64,000 bases of DNA from an uncultured Lachnospiraceae bacterium (GTDB lineage: Bacteria; Bacillota; Clostridia; Lachnospirales; Lachnospiraceae). Position numbers and translations under genes: made by a program. Where the stretch lies: NCBI GenBank assembly GCA_910588875.1, contig CAJURT010000017.1:1-64000 (forward strand), read 5' to 3'. Shown one piece after another: positions 1 to 9,330 of the stretch (positions within the stretch are counted from its first letter, which is position 1; every line of letters begins with the position of its first letter). The notes under the pieces were generated by a model, which saw nothing but the letters and a program-made list of their open reading frames with translations, did no database searches and was not told where the DNA came from.

Positions 1-41
1 TCCGGAACGAGCAATATTCACATTTGTAGGAGGAAAATCAA

Positions 42-3000
42 ATGGCAAGAAAAATGAAAACCATGGATGGTAATCAGGCTGCTGCTCATGCTTCGTATGC
101 ATTTACCGAAGTAGCTGCTATGTATCCCATCACCCCCTCTTCCGTTATGCCGGAGCATACGGATGAATGGGCGACCGAGGGCAGAAAGAATATTTTCGGC
201 CGTACGGTTCAGATCACTGAGATGCAGTCTGAGGCAGGCGCCGCAGGTGCCGTCCACGGCTCCCTGGCAGCAGGTGCGCTGACCACCACCTATACCGCTT
301 CCCAGGGTCTGTTACTGATGATTCCTAACCTGTACAAGATTGCCGGTGAGCAGCTTCCGGGCGTGATCAACGTATCTGCACGTGCTCTGGCCAGCCATGC
401 GCTGTCTATCTTTGGCGATCATTCCGATGTGTATGCCTGCCGTCAGACTGGCTGCGCCATGCTGTGTGAGTCCAGTGTGCAGGAGGTTATGGACCTGACC
501 GCAGTTGCCCATCTGGCAGCGATCAAGGGCAAGGTTCCGTTTATCAACTTCTTTGATGGTTTCCGTACTTCCCATGAGATTCAGAAGATCGAAGCCTGGG
601 ATTATGATGACTTGGCTGAGATGGCTGACTGGGATGCCATTGCTGCCTTCCGCAAGCATGCCCTGAATCCGAATCATCCCTGCCAGAGAGGTTCCGCTCA
701 GAACCCGGATATTTTCTTCCAGGCCAGAGAGGCCTGCAACCCGTATTATGATGCGCTGCCGGGTATTGTGCAGGAGTACATGGACAAGGTGAACGAGAAG
801 ATCGGCACCGATTACAAGCTGTTCAACTACTATGGCGCTGCCGATGCGGAGCATGTGATCGTGGCGATGGGTTCTGTCAATGATACCATTGAGGAGACCA
901 TCGATTACATGGTAAAGACCACCGGCGCCAAGGTCGGCGTGGTAAAGGTTCGCCTGTACCGTCCCTTCTGTGCAGAGGCATTGATTGCGGCAATTCCGGA
1001 TTCCGTGAAGAAGATTTCTGTTCTTGACAGAACCAAAGAGCCGGGTTCCCTGGGCGAGCCGCTGTACCTGGATGTGGTTGCTGCTCTGAAGGGCAGCAAG
1101 TTTGATGCTGTGGAGATCTTCTCCGGTCGCTACGGCCTGGGTTCCAAGGACACTGCCCCGGCACAGATCGTAGCTGTATACGGCAACACGGAGAAGAAGA
1201 GATTCACCATCGGCATCGAGGATGATGTGACTAACCTTTCCCTGAATCTGGGCGCTCCGTTAGTCACCACTCCGGAGGGAACCACCAACTGTAAGTTCTG
1301 GGGTCTGGGTGCGGACGGTACCGTAGGCGCCAACAAGAACTCCATCAAGATCATCGGTGACAATACCGACATGTATGCTCAGGCATATTTTGATTACGAT
1401 TCCAAGAAGTCCGGCGGTGTGACCATGTCCCACCTGCGTTTCGGACACAAGAAGATCAAATCCACCTACCTGATCCGTCAGGCGAATTTCGTGGCCTGTC
1501 ATAATCCGTCTTATGTGCGCAAGTACAACATGGTTCAGGAACTGGTTGACGGCGGTACCTTCCTCTTGAACTGCCCGTGGAATGCGGAGGAGTTAGAGAC
1601 TCATCTTCCGGGACAGATGAAGAAGTTCATCGCGGACCACAACATTAAGTTCTACACCATCGACGGTGTGAAGATCGGTATCGAGACCGGCATGGGCCCG
1701 ACCCGTATCAATACGATCCTTCAGTCCGCATTCTTTAAGCTGACCGGCATTATCCCGGAGGAGAAGGCCATCCAGCTGATGAAGGACGCTGCTCAGAAGA
1801 CCTACGGCCGCAAGGGCGAGGATGTGGTTAAGAAGAACTGGGCTGCCATCGATGCAGGTGCTGAGAACGTGGTGAAGGTAGAGGTTCCGGACAGCTGGAA
1901 GAATTGCGCAGACGAGGGCCTGGATTACAAGGTAGTGACTGAGGGAAGAAAGGATGTTATTGACTTTGTCAACAATATTCAGACCAAGGTCAGCGCTCAG
2001 GAAGGCGATACCTTACCGGTATCTGCGTTTAGCGATTATGTGGACGGCTCCACCCCCTCCGGTTCCGCTGCTTTTGAAAAGCGCGGTATCGCAGTGAATG
2101 TGCCGGTTTGGAATCCGGACAACTGTATCCAGTGTAATTTCTGTTCTTATGTATGTCCTCATGCGGTTATCCGTCCGGTGGCTATGACTGCCGATGAAGC
2201 TGCCAAGGCTCCGGAAGGCATGAAGATGCTGCCTATGACCGGTATGGCGGATTATAAGTTTGCCATCACCGTATCTGCCCTTGACTGTACCGGATGCGGT
2301 TCCTGTGCGAATGTCTGCCCGGGTAAGAAGGGCGAGAAGGCTCTGACCATGGACAAGCTGGCAAATCACTTGAATGAGCAGCCGGTTTACGACTTCGGCC
2401 AGACCGTAGCGATTAAGCAGGATGTGATCGACAAGTTCAAAGAGACCACAGTAAAGGGAAGCCAGTTCAAGCAGCCGCTGCTTGAGTTCTCCGGCGCATG
2501 TGCAGGCTGCGGCGAGACTCCGTATGCCAAACTGATCACCCAGCTGTTCGGTGACAGAATGTACATTGCCAATGCAACCGGATGTTCTTCCATCTGGGGC
2601 AACTCTTCACCGTCTACTCCTTACACGGTAAATGCCAAAGGACAGGGTCCGGCATGGGATAACTCCCTGTTCGAGGACAACGCAGAGTTCGGCTTTGGTA
2701 TGCTGCTGGCTCAGAATGCGATCCGTGACGAGCTGAAGGAAAAGGTTGAGACCGTAGCTGCCAATGATCAGTCTACGGAGGAAATCAAGGCTGCCTGCAA
2801 GGAGTGGCTGGATACCTTCGGTATCGGCGCCCTGAACGGAAGCGCTACCGACAAGCTGGTTGCCGCCCTGGAAGGCATTGACTGCCCGACCTGCAAGTAC
2901 ATTGTTGCCAATAAGGATTTCCTGGCCAAGAAGTCCCAGTGGATCTTCGGCGGCGACGGATGGGCTTATGATATCGGCTTCGGCGGCGTGGATCACGTGC

Positions 3001-3581
3001 TGGCAAGCGGCAAGGATATCAACATCATGGTTTACGATACCGAGGTTTACTCCAATACCGGCGGTCAGTCCTCCAAGGCCACCAAGACCGGTGCGGTTGC
3101 CCAGTTCGCAGCCGGCGGTAAAGAGACCAAGAAGAAAGATCTGGCAAGCATTGCCATGTCTTACGGTTATGTATATGTTGCTCAGGTTTCCATGGGCGCT
3201 GATTATGCCCAGACCGTGAAGGCGATTGCAGAGGCTGAGGCTTATCCGGGTCCGTCCCTGATCTTGGCTTACGCTCCCTGTATCAACCATGGTATCAAGA
3301 AGGGCATGAGCAAGGCTCAGACCGAGGAGAAGCTGGCTGTTGAGACCGGCTACTGGAATAACTTCCGCTTCAACCCGGCAGCTGAGAAGAAGTTCACCTT
3401 AGACAGCAAGGCTCCGAATATGGAGGGCTATCAGGACTTCTTAAAGGGTGAAGTGCGTTACGCTTCCCTGGCTATGAAGAATCCGGAGAGAGCAGCCAAG
3501 CTGTTTGAGAAGAATGAGGCTGAGGCGAAGGAGAGATATGAGTATCTGTCCAAGCTGGTGGCTTTGTATGGGAATGAATAA
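42..3581 (+). CDS. nifJ: Pyruvate:ferredoxin (flavodoxin) oxidoreductase
   Basis: Single-chain PFOR (1179 residues, normal for the family). It oxidises pyruvate with CoA to acetyl-CoA and CO2 and reduces ferredoxin in the cytoplasm. Visible domains in order: N-terminal TPP pyrimidine-binding domain (YPITPSSVMPEH near residue 30), the transketolase-C-like and gamma domains, two [4Fe-4S] motifs (CIQCNFCSYVCPH and CTGCGSCANVCPG, about residues 695-765), a further CAGCGETPYAKL cluster region and the C-terminal TPP pyrophosphate domain (GGDGWAYDIGFGG). Start chosen from the strong RBS TAGGAGGAAAA 9 bases upstream. Its codon use is more biased than most of the window, as expected for a highly expressed gene. 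It stands alone and ends at a strong terminator. Pyruvate from YgeX downstream could feed it (inference). Confidence 0.97.
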   Translation: MARKMKTMDGNQAAAHASYAFTEVAAMYPITPSSVMPEHTDEWATEGRKNIFGRTVQITEMQSEAGAAGAVHGSLAAGALTTTYTASQGLLLMIPNLYKIAGEQLPGVINVSARALASHALSIFGDHSDVYACRQTGCAMLCESSVQEVMDLTAVAHLAAIKGKVPFINFFDGFRTSHEIQKIEAWDYDDLAEMADWDAIAAFRKHALNPNHPCQRGSAQNPDIFFQAREACNPYYDALPGIVQEYMDKVNEKIGTDYKLFNYYGAADAEHVIVAMGSVNDTIEETIDYMVKTTGAKVGVVKVRLYRPFCAEALIAAIPDSVKKISVLDRTKEPGSLGEPLYLDVVAALKGSKFDAVEIFSGRYGLGSKDTAPAQIVAVYGNTEKKRFTIGIEDDVTNLSLNLGAPLVTTPEGTTNCKFWGLGADGTVGANKNSIKIIGDNTDMYAQAYFDYDSKKSGGVTMSHLRFGHKKIKSTYLIRQANFVACHNPSYVRKYNMVQELVDGGTFLLNCPWNAEELETHLPGQMKKFIADHNIKFYTIDGVKIGIETGMGPTRINTILQSAFFKLTGIIPEEKAIQLMKDAAQKTYGRKGEDVVKKNWAAIDAGAENVVKVEVPDSWKNCADEGLDYKVVTEGRKDVIDFVNNIQTKVSAQEGDTLPVSAFSDYVDGSTPSGSAAFEKRGIAVNVPVWNPDNCIQCNFCSYVCPHAVIRPVAMTADEAAKAPEGMKMLPMTGMADYKFAITVSALDCTGCGSCANVCPGKKGEKALTMDKLANHLNEQPVYDFGQTVAIKQDVIDKFKETTVKGSQFKQPLLEFSGACAGCGETPYAKLITQLFGDRMYIANATGCSSIWGNSSPSTPYTVNAKGQGPAWDNSLFEDNAEFGFGMLLAQNAIRDELKEKVETVAANDQSTEEIKAACKEWLDTFGIGALNGSATDKLVAALEGIDCPTCKYIVANKDFLAKKSQWIFGGDGWAYDIGFGGVDHVLASGKDINIMVYDTEVYSNTGGQSSKATKTGAVAQFAAGGKETKKKDLASIAMSYGYVYVAQVSMGADYAQTVKAIAEAEAYPGPSLILAYAPCINHGIKKGMSKAQTEEKLAVETGYWNNFRFNPAAEKKFTLDSKAPNMEGYQDFLKGEVRYASLAMKNPERAAKLFEKNEAEAKERYEYLSKLVALYGNE

Positions 3582-3627
3582 TTTACCGTTAAGATACCTG
3601 AACTGAATCAGGATAAGTGAGAAAGAA

Positions 3628-3674
3628 AAGAATCCCCCTTGCACCGTTCCCGGTGCAGGGGGGATTCTTTTGCT
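3628..3674. terminator. Bidirectional rho-independent terminator after nifJ
   Basis: A 19-bp stem (3628-3646 with 3651-3669, one G-U pair) closes a TTCC loop and is followed by TTTT on the plus strand; the left arm starts with an A-run, giving a T-run on the minus strand. It lies between converging nifJ and the leftward M20 gene, so it can serve both. Confidence 0.93.
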
Positions 3675-3679
3675 AAAAA

Positions 3680-4858
3680 TCATTCAAACTTTGATAAGTT
3701 ACAGACAACGGCAGCAAATATTTTTGTCCGTTCATACAAGGACTCAATGACAGCGAATTCGTTAGCGCTGTGATGGTATTGCCCCCGTACTCCACAGGCA
3801 CACAGAACCGGTGTGCCGACTGCGATGATATTGCCTGCATCGGATGCCCCGCCCACGGCAATGCCGCCAAAGGGCTCAAAACCGTTTTCAGTGGCAACAT
3901 CATTTACAAAATTAAGCAGATGTTCGATGCTTTCTGTTTTTTGGTAGGCAGGAAGCTGGGATTTATCAATGGTATATTCTATTTTTGTTCCCTCGATCTG
4001 GCTTTTTCCCATAATCCTTTCTACTTCCCTGCAGACTCTTTCCGACTCATCCCCGCTGGCAAGGCGGATGTTGAAGACCACTTCGCATAGTTCCGGAATT
4101 GCACAGCTGCCGCTGCCGCCCTTGATGATACTGGTGTTCATGTAGGTGCCCTTCTCCAGATCCGTAAGTTCCAGCATTTCCAGGATTTTATAGGCAGCTT
4201 CATTGATGGCATTTTTACCGATAAGGAAATTGTTGCCTGCATGCCCGCCCACACCGATGACCTTCATGTGTACGGTGTTGCTGGTTTTGCGTTGTACGGT
4301 AAGGGCATTATTTAAGTTTCCGCTTTCCATGTTAAAAGCACACAAGGCCCCTTTTGCTTCCCTTTTGAACACTTCTGCACCAGTGGTGGTGATATGGTTG
4401 TATTCTTCATCGCCGGAAAAAATGATTTTTATCGGGCGCTCATCAAAACCGATCTCCTGCAATGCTTTAATCACGTACATGGCAATGATAATGCCGCCCT
4501 TCATATCCAGGACGCCCGGGCCGTATACATTGCCCTCTTTTACCAGAAAGGGGTTGTCCCCAAAGCTTCCGCTTTTTTGGACAGTATCCATATGGCCGGA
4601 GAAAATCACTGGTTTGCCGGGGCGGTCTTTGCCCCAGATGCCGACCAGGGTGCCGGCCCAGCCATCCCCCACATCTTCAACATGGCATTCAAATCCCATT
4701 TCTTCAAATTTTTCTTTGATCCATGCACATACTTTCTGCACATTTTTGACTTCCTCAAAATGATCTTCCATGCGGACCAGGATTTCCCAGTCTTTTATCA
4801 TGTCATTTCGGTTATCATCAATATAGGCATGGATTTTTTCCATATAATTTTCAATCAT
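3680..4858 (-). CDS. M20-family metallo-amidohydrolase/peptidase
   Basis: A 392-residue M20 peptidase (ArgE/DapE/carboxypeptidase G2 type), a cytoplasmic di-zinc hydrolase of amide bonds next to a carboxylate. Metal-ligand motifs visible in order: SGHMDTV (His, Asp), YGPGVLDMKGG (bridging Asp), FSGDEEYN (Glu general base and Glu ligand), NMES, and the late YHHSANEFA. The inner dimerisation domain carries VGGHAGN. An upstream in-frame ATG would add 11 residues, but the start at 4858 has TAAGGAGG 6 bases away, so I use it. Starts 11 bases after the ornithine-cyclodeaminase-like gene and is surely co-transcribed with it. Substrate unknown; an N-acyl or carbamoyl amino acid is plausible from the family and the partner. 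Confidence 0.9.
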   Translation of the reverse strand: MIENYMEKIHAYIDDNRNDMIKDWEILVRMEDHFEEVKNVQKVCAWIKEKFEEMGFECHVEDVGDGWAGTLVGIWGKDRPGKPVIFSGHMDTVQKSGSFGDNPFLVKEGNVYGPGVLDMKGGIIIAMYVIKALQEIGFDERPIKIIFSGDEEYNHITTTGAEVFKREAKGALCAFNMESGNLNNALTVQRKTSNTVHMKVIGVGGHAGNNFLIGKNAINEAAYKILEMLELTDLEKGTYMNTSIIKGGSGSCAIPELCEVVFNIRLASGDESERVCREVERIMGKSQIEGTKIEYTIDKSQLPAYQKTESIEHLLNFVNDVATENGFEPFGGIAVGGASDAGNIIAVGTPVLCACGVRGQYHHSANEFAVIESLYERTKIFAAVVCNLSKFE

Positions 4859-4869
4859 GGAAGGCCTCC

Positions 4870-5988
4870 TTATAGCGCCGGGGTGTCCCACAGCAGTAAT
4901 TTTTGTCCGATTCCCTTTTTCAGGGCTTCCTGGTAGACTTCATAGGATACTGCCACATCAAATACAGCCATTCCGCAGGCCACGAAGATGTAGATATCCT
5001 CATCGTTTTCCCGGCCGGTCTTGTCTCCGTTTACCATCATGCCCAGGCTGACGGATTCCTTAAGGGCAGGGAGTTTCCCTTCGTCAATCAGATGGTAGAT
5101 GGGACCTCCGATTACCCCATTGTAATAATTATCCTTGTCTCCGGATTCAATGGCTTCTGCCACATAGTTCTCATGTAAGCCGATATGGTCATAGACAATC
5201 TTATTTTTAAGCCACAGGTCATCGTCACCCTTGGCAGGGCCGGTTAAAAGGACACAGGATCCCTTTTTGAGCCAGCTGTTTTCAATGTACAATGGCTTGA
5301 TCCGGGAGGCGGCGACAGTGACTACATCTGCATTTTTCAGGGCGTCTGGCAATTCATCCACAGCAATCCCCTCAATGCCGAAGTTTTCCTTTGCCCAGCC
5401 GGCAGTATCCGCTGCCTTATCCTTCATAATATCAAAACAATAGACTTTTTCCAAGTCATTAAGCTGTGCGGCTATATGCCGGAAGCAGCTGCGGTTGATG
5501 GGGCCGCAGCCGATAATGGCGGCTGTCTTGGCTCCCTTCTTTGCCAGATATTTGGCGGCGACAGCAGGAACCGCACCGGTGCGGGCGGCACTGAGGAGAT
5601 TAGCGGACATGTAAGCCAATGGAGCACCGGTATCTTTGTCATTTAAGTTCATCATCAGGATGGAACGGGGCAGCCCTTTGCTGGTGTTGGCAGCATTGGA
5701 GCCATACCATTTGCATCCGCAGACATCAAAGCGGCCGCCCAGATAGGCCGGCATGGCGAAGAAGCGGCGGTCAGGGCCGGCCACCGGCATGTTGGGGAAA
5801 GGTGTTTCTTTGGGGAAGATAATGCCCATGCCATGGCTATTGTGGCCGGAACCGCCCATCAGATAGTCCCCTTTGGCCAGCAGTCCGAATACTTCCTCAC
5901 AGACGGAAATACAATGCCTGGAATCATTGACCCCGGCAGCGATCATATCGGCTTCCGATAAGTAGAGAAATTCAATTTTAGTGTCCAT
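4870..5988 (-). CDS. Ornithine cyclodeaminase / mu-crystallin family protein
   Basis: A 372-residue NAD(P)-dependent protein of the ornithine cyclodeaminase/mu-crystallin fold. The Rossmann region carries AAIIGCGPINRSCFRHI (about residues 155-175), and SAARTGAVPAVAAKYLAKKG just before it is the family signature (normally SxxRTGA). Family members deaminate/cyclise ornithine or reduce imines formed with amino acids; close clostridial relatives are sometimes named tyramine oxidase subunit B, which I would not take literally. The RBS AAGGAGGTA precedes the ATG. It leads a two-gene operon with the M20 hydrolase; together they suggest catabolism of a modified amino acid (inference). Confidence 0.82.
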   Translation of the reverse strand: MDTKIEFLYLSEADMIAAGVNDSRHCISVCEEVFGLLAKGDYLMGGSGHNSHGMGIIFPKETPFPNMPVAGPDRRFFAMPAYLGGRFDVCGCKWYGSNAANTSKGLPRSILMMNLNDKDTGAPLAYMSANLLSAARTGAVPAVAAKYLAKKGAKTAAIIGCGPINRSCFRHIAAQLNDLEKVYCFDIMKDKAADTAGWAKENFGIEGIAVDELPDALKNADVVTVAASRIKPLYIENSWLKKGSCVLLTGPAKGDDDLWLKNKIVYDHIGLHENYVAEAIESGDKDNYYNGVIGGPIYHLIDEGKLPALKESVSLGMMVNGDKTGRENDEDIYIFVACGMAVFDVAVSYEVYQEALKKGIGQKLLLWDTPAL

Positions 5989-6225
5989 AAGATAAATACC
6001 TCCTTATTATCCGCAACCAGGAAGGCACAAGTCACGGTATTGATAAGATTATCATAGACAATTATCGGGGCAAAATATATGCAAATCTTGACGGAAAATA
6101 TGAGAATATTACGGTTGTTTGATTTCCGGGAACCGTTTTGTCCGGGATGGTTGTTGGAAAACTCCAACAAATTTTGGGTAGTTACACATATTGGGCGAAA
6201 AATGTGAAATAATTGCGCACTTTTC

Positions 6226-6254
6226 TTGACATATTAGGTTATTATAGCTATGAT
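6226..6254 (+). promoter_or_regulatory. SigmaA promoter of the araC-type gene
   Basis: TTGACA (6226-6231), 17-base spacer, TATGAT (6249-6254): a near-consensus promoter giving a leader of about 125 bases before the AraC-type start. The region 5989-6384 is otherwise non-coding and divergent. On the minus strand TTGCCC (6068-6073) with TAATCT (6046-6051, 16-base spacer) is a weak candidate for the ornithine-cyclodeaminase operon. Confidence 0.8.
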
Positions 6255-6384
6255 ATGATACCAGGGTCAAAAGGTCAAAAAATTCGATGCAGGCTTGCCT
6301 GCAAGAGGATTTTTGTAATTCCAGGTTTGCAGCTTTTGGATATGGGCGATGAGTCCGCACTTTTATGAGAATGGGGTTGATGAT

Positions 6385-7308
6385 ATGAAATTCAGGCCTA
6401 TCGTTATCGATGACAGTCAACAGGAACTGACGGAACATGGGACGGAGGAATTTCCTGTATCCATGGATCGGCAGCTGGTATCCAGGGAAGATTGTATGCA
6501 GATTACCCATTGGCATTATGAGATCCAGATTTCCCTGGTGATTAAAGGGGTAGTGCGTTTCCTGACCCCGGCAGGAGAGTTTTTTATCCAAAAGGGGGAG
6601 GGGATTTTTGTTAACAGCGGTGTGCTGCATGAGGTATCCCCGGTAGAGAAGGGGGGAGGGGAGTACATTTGCGTCAACTTCCATCCAAGTATGATTTATG
6701 GGCAGCCGAAAAACATGATCCGCAGGGACTATGTGGATCCGATTTTGTTCAGTAAAGAAATGCAGGCATTTCCCTTGCAGGATCAGGTATGGCACAAAAA
6801 AATATGCGCCCTGTTATGGAAACTGGGAAAGGTAAACGATGCCCAGGAGTATGGCTATGAACTGGAAATGAAAATCCTTTTATGCAGGATATGGTATCTG
6901 GTTCTTTTGAATAACCGGGAGAAAGTGGAGGTGGAGTCTGCGATTACTTTTTCTGAAAAGCAGCGGATGAAGACCCTGCAGAATTTCATCCATAAGAATT
7001 ATATGGAGAGGATAACTTTGGAGGATATTTCCAATTCCATTCATGTGAGCAGAGGGGAATGCTGCCGGATCTTTAAGAGGATCCAGAATATGTCGCCGAT
7101 TACCTACCTGACCAAATACAGGATCGCCCAGAGTATTAAGCTTTTGACCTGCACGGAACTTACCATTACCCAGATCGCCCAGCAGACCGGCTTTAATACC
7201 AGCAGCTATTATACGGAATGCTTTAAGAAGGAGATGGGGATCACACCTTTAAAATATCGGAAACAGCATCATGGCGATCTTTCCAGGCCTTCCCAAACAC
7301 AAGAGTGA
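6385..7308 (+). CDS. AraC-family transcriptional regulator
   Basis: A 307-residue regulator. An N-terminal cupin-like sensing domain (HWHYEIQISLVIKGVVRFLTP, about residues 48-70, with the EGIFVNSGVLHEVSP strand pair) is followed by two C-terminal helix-turn-helix motifs (ITLEDISNSIHVSRGECCRIFKR and TITQIAQQTGFNTSSYYTECFKKE). Starts at 6349 and 6385 are both in frame; 6385 begins the conserved cupin and is preferred, though the RBS is weak for both. It sits between the ornithine-cyclodeaminase/M20 operon (divergent) and the TRAP transporter genes (downstream), so either may be its target; AraC proteins of this layout usually respond to the transported substrate. Confidence 0.9.
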   Translation: MKFRPIVIDDSQQELTEHGTEEFPVSMDRQLVSREDCMQITHWHYEIQISLVIKGVVRFLTPAGEFFIQKGEGIFVNSGVLHEVSPVEKGGGEYICVNFHPSMIYGQPKNMIRRDYVDPILFSKEMQAFPLQDQVWHKKICALLWKLGKVNDAQEYGYELEMKILLCRIWYLVLLNNREKVEVESAITFSEKQRMKTLQNFIHKNYMERITLEDISNSIHVSRGECCRIFKRIQNMSPITYLTKYRIAQSIKLLTCTELTITQIAQQTGFNTSSYYTECFKKEMGITPLKYRKQHHGDLSRPSQTQE

Positions 7309-7372
7309 TGGGGGCATTTTTCAAAGATATTGATGAAAAATACAAGAATCTTATCAAAAAATGCCAAATAAT

Positions 7373-7401
7373 TTGACAAAAGACCTTGTTTGGGATAGAG
7401 T
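7373..7401 (+). promoter_or_regulatory. SigmaA promoter upstream of dctP
   Basis: TTGACA (7373-7378), 17-base spacer, TAGAGT (7396-7401). It starts a leader of about 240 bases before dctP that contains the hairpin at 7454-7490. Confidence 0.6.
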
Positions 7402-7453
7402 GGGGACATGCAAGGAAGATAACTTCCTGCCACGATATATCTCGTCAACAGAT

Positions 7454-7492
7454 AAACTGCCAAAGGCCGGCACACAGCCCTTGGCAGTTTTG
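7454..7492 (+). terminator. Hairpin in the dctP leader (terminator or attenuator)
   Basis: AAACTGCCAAAGG (7454-7466) pairs with CCCTTGGCAGTTT (7478-7490) with one mismatch, followed by a short T-run. It could terminate the araC transcript, but it lies downstream of the predicted dctP promoter, so it could also attenuate the transporter operon. The rest of the 337-base gap (7309-7645) shows no gene. Confidence 0.55.
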
Positions 7493-7645
7493 CATTTATG
7501 GAAAGACATGGGAAATAGAGAAGTAATATTCTTGTATTTTTCGCCACGATTTCTATATTTATTTTGCGAAAATTGTCATATCCTAATAGACAGATAGGAC
7601 AAAACTATCAAAATACCGTGATATTGTTGAAAGGAGTTCAAGTAT

Positions 7646-8785
7646 ATGAAAAAAAATCTTAAAAAAATCACAAGTCTGGTTCTGGCATCGGGCATGGCAT
7701 TGGCTCTTGTTGCCTGTGGCAACGGCGGATCGGCAGCGCCGGCTACCACGGCAGCTGCCGGAGACAGTGAGGCAAAGACGGAAGCCCCCGGGGATACGGG
7801 TGCGACCGGGGATACCCAGGCGGCAGCAGAGGGGACGGATTACACAAAAGGGGATTCCCTGGTGATCAAGTACTGTACAGCCACGGCGGAGAACCAGCCC
7901 TCGGGACATTATGGGAGAAGCCTGGCTGCCCGCCTGGATGAACTGACCGGGGGCCGGATCAAGGTGGAGTGCTACTATAATTCGGAGATGGGTTCTAACT
8001 CGGAACTTCTGGAAGGCCTCCAGCTGGGAACCATCGAGATGACCTGCATGTCGGCGGCAAACTTAGGCGGTTTTTGTGAGTCCCTGATGCTCTTGGATCT
8101 GCCCTATCTGTTCAGCTGCGGCGAGGCTGCCAATGAGGCGATGAACGGGGAAGTGGGACGGGAGATATTGGACGAACTGGAACCCAGCGGGTTCCATGGG
8201 CTGGGCTGGGTGACCGGCGGCACGGAGTTGTGGCGTCTGCTTACGGCCAACAAGGAAATCAAGGTTCCCTCTGACTTAAACGGGATCAAGATCCGGATTA
8301 TGAGCAACCAGATTCATGAGGCCTTCTGGAACGCCCTGGGCGCTTCTCCGATCCCCATGGCATTCAGTGAACTGTACACTGCCCTCCAGAACGGCACCGT
8401 GGATGCCCAGGAAAATCCCTGGGGGCAGATCCAGGGAAGTAAGCTGTATGAATGCCAGAAGTATATCATGAAGACAGAGCATATGTTTGACTTCTCCCCC
8501 GTAGTCATCTCCAAGCCCTTCTGGGATACCCTGTCAGCAGAAGACCAGGCTCTGATCCAGATGGTATGCGATGAGATTGCAGAAGGGGAGCGGGCTTACA
8601 CTGACCAGCTGCAGTTTGATGCAGAAAAGGAAGCTACGGACTACGGCTGCCAGGTGGTGGAACTGACCCCGGAGGAAAAGCAGCAGTGGGTGGATATCGG
8701 ACGCGGCATTTATGACAAATTTGCAGACAAGATTGGTCAGGAACGCATTGATAAATGTCTTGAAATCAGCGCAAAATATGAGTAA
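7646..8785 (+). CDS. dctP: TRAP transporter solute-binding lipoprotein (DctP family)
   Basis: A 379-residue extracellular receptor of a tripartite ATP-independent periplasmic (TRAP) transporter. A lipoprotein signal peptide ends in the lipobox LVAC (Cys24), followed by an Ala/Gly/Glu-rich linker (to about residue 70) and the DctP domain: YCTATAENQPSGHYGR, the helix-hinge SDLNGIKIRIMSNQIHEAFWNALGASPIPMAF (with the conserved Arg that binds the substrate carboxylate) and ALQNGTVDAQENPW. RBS AAAGGAG precedes the start. First gene of dctPQM. Ligands of the family are organic acids, so a carboxylate substrate is expected; the downstream glycerate-kinase-like gene hints at a glycerate-like acid (inference). 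Confidence 0.95.
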   Translation: MKKNLKKITSLVLASGMALALVACGNGGSAAPATTAAAGDSEAKTEAPGDTGATGDTQAAAEGTDYTKGDSLVIKYCTATAENQPSGHYGRSLAARLDELTGGRIKVECYYNSEMGSNSELLEGLQLGTIEMTCMSAANLGGFCESLMLLDLPYLFSCGEAANEAMNGEVGREILDELEPSGFHGLGWVTGGTELWRLLTANKEIKVPSDLNGIKIRIMSNQIHEAFWNALGASPIPMAFSELYTALQNGTVDAQENPWGQIQGSKLYECQKYIMKTEHMFDFSPVVISKPFWDTLSAEDQALIQMVCDEIAEGERAYTDQLQFDAEKEATDYGCQVVELTPEEKQQWVDIGRGIYDKFADKIGQERIDKCLEISAKYE

Positions 8786-8832
8786 AAAGCCGTGGATTTG
8801 TTGCACAAAGAAACTTTAGAGGAGAAGAAAAT

Positions 8833-9330
8833 ATGGAGAAAAAGGTCCCTTTTTACAACCGGATAGAAGAGTTTATCATTGTTCTTCTTCTTTCGATCAT
8901 TGTGGTGATTCTCTCAACCAGTGTTGTCACGCGGTACTGTTTTCGTTTTACCTTTTCCTGGGCGGAGGAACTGTCAAGGTTCCTCCTGGTATGGGCGATC
9001 TGTGCAGGGATTGGCTGGGCCGGGAAGACCTCAGAGCATCTGACGGTGACGGCTCTTGCCAATGCCTTCCACAAGAAGAACCCAAAGGTGGAGGAGGCTA
9101 TTTTCTGGATTGGGGATATCCTGACTGTACTGTTTTGTGCCTACATGTGCTATAAGCTGTGGGGAGTGACCATGACGGTGATGAAGTCCCATCAGGTCTA
9201 TACCTCCATGCAGTGGCTTCCCAAGTGGCCGATGTATTTTGCCGGCGTACTGGCAATGGCGGATGTGTGTATCCGCATTATCCAGAGGCGTGTGGGAGAG
9301 CAGATGGGCAAGGGAAAGGAGGAGGCATAA
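8833..9330 (+). CDS. dctQ: TRAP transporter small membrane subunit (DctQ)
   Basis: A 165-residue membrane protein with four predicted membrane helices (about residues 14-34, 47-65, 90-108 and 130-148) and the conserved FSWAEELSRFLLVWAICAGIGWA segment typical of DctQ. It forms the membrane complex with DctM and accepts substrate from DctP. RBS GAGGAGAAG precedes the ATG; its TAA directly abuts the ATG of dctM, indicating translational coupling. Confidence 0.93.
   Translation: MEKKVPFYNRIEEFIIVLLLSIIVVILSTSVVTRYCFRFTFSWAEELSRFLLVWAICAGIGWAGKTSEHLTVTALANAFHKKNPKVEEAIFWIGDILTVLFCAYMCYKLWGVTMTVMKSHQVYTSMQWLPKWPMYFAGVLAMADVCIRIIQRRVGEQMGKGKEEA

Noticed and set aside
2607..3290. Long open frame (227 codons) antisense to nifJ
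   Set aside because: It is the complement of a strongly codon-biased PFOR domain, has no RBS and no recognisable motif. Several other long antisense frames over nifJ, ygfK and the Mo genes were dismissed for the same reason.
7481..7495. Second sigma54-type promoter (TTGGCAG...TTGCA) before dctP
   Set aside because: The GG and GC pairs are 7 bases apart instead of 10, and the match is part of the hairpin's right arm.
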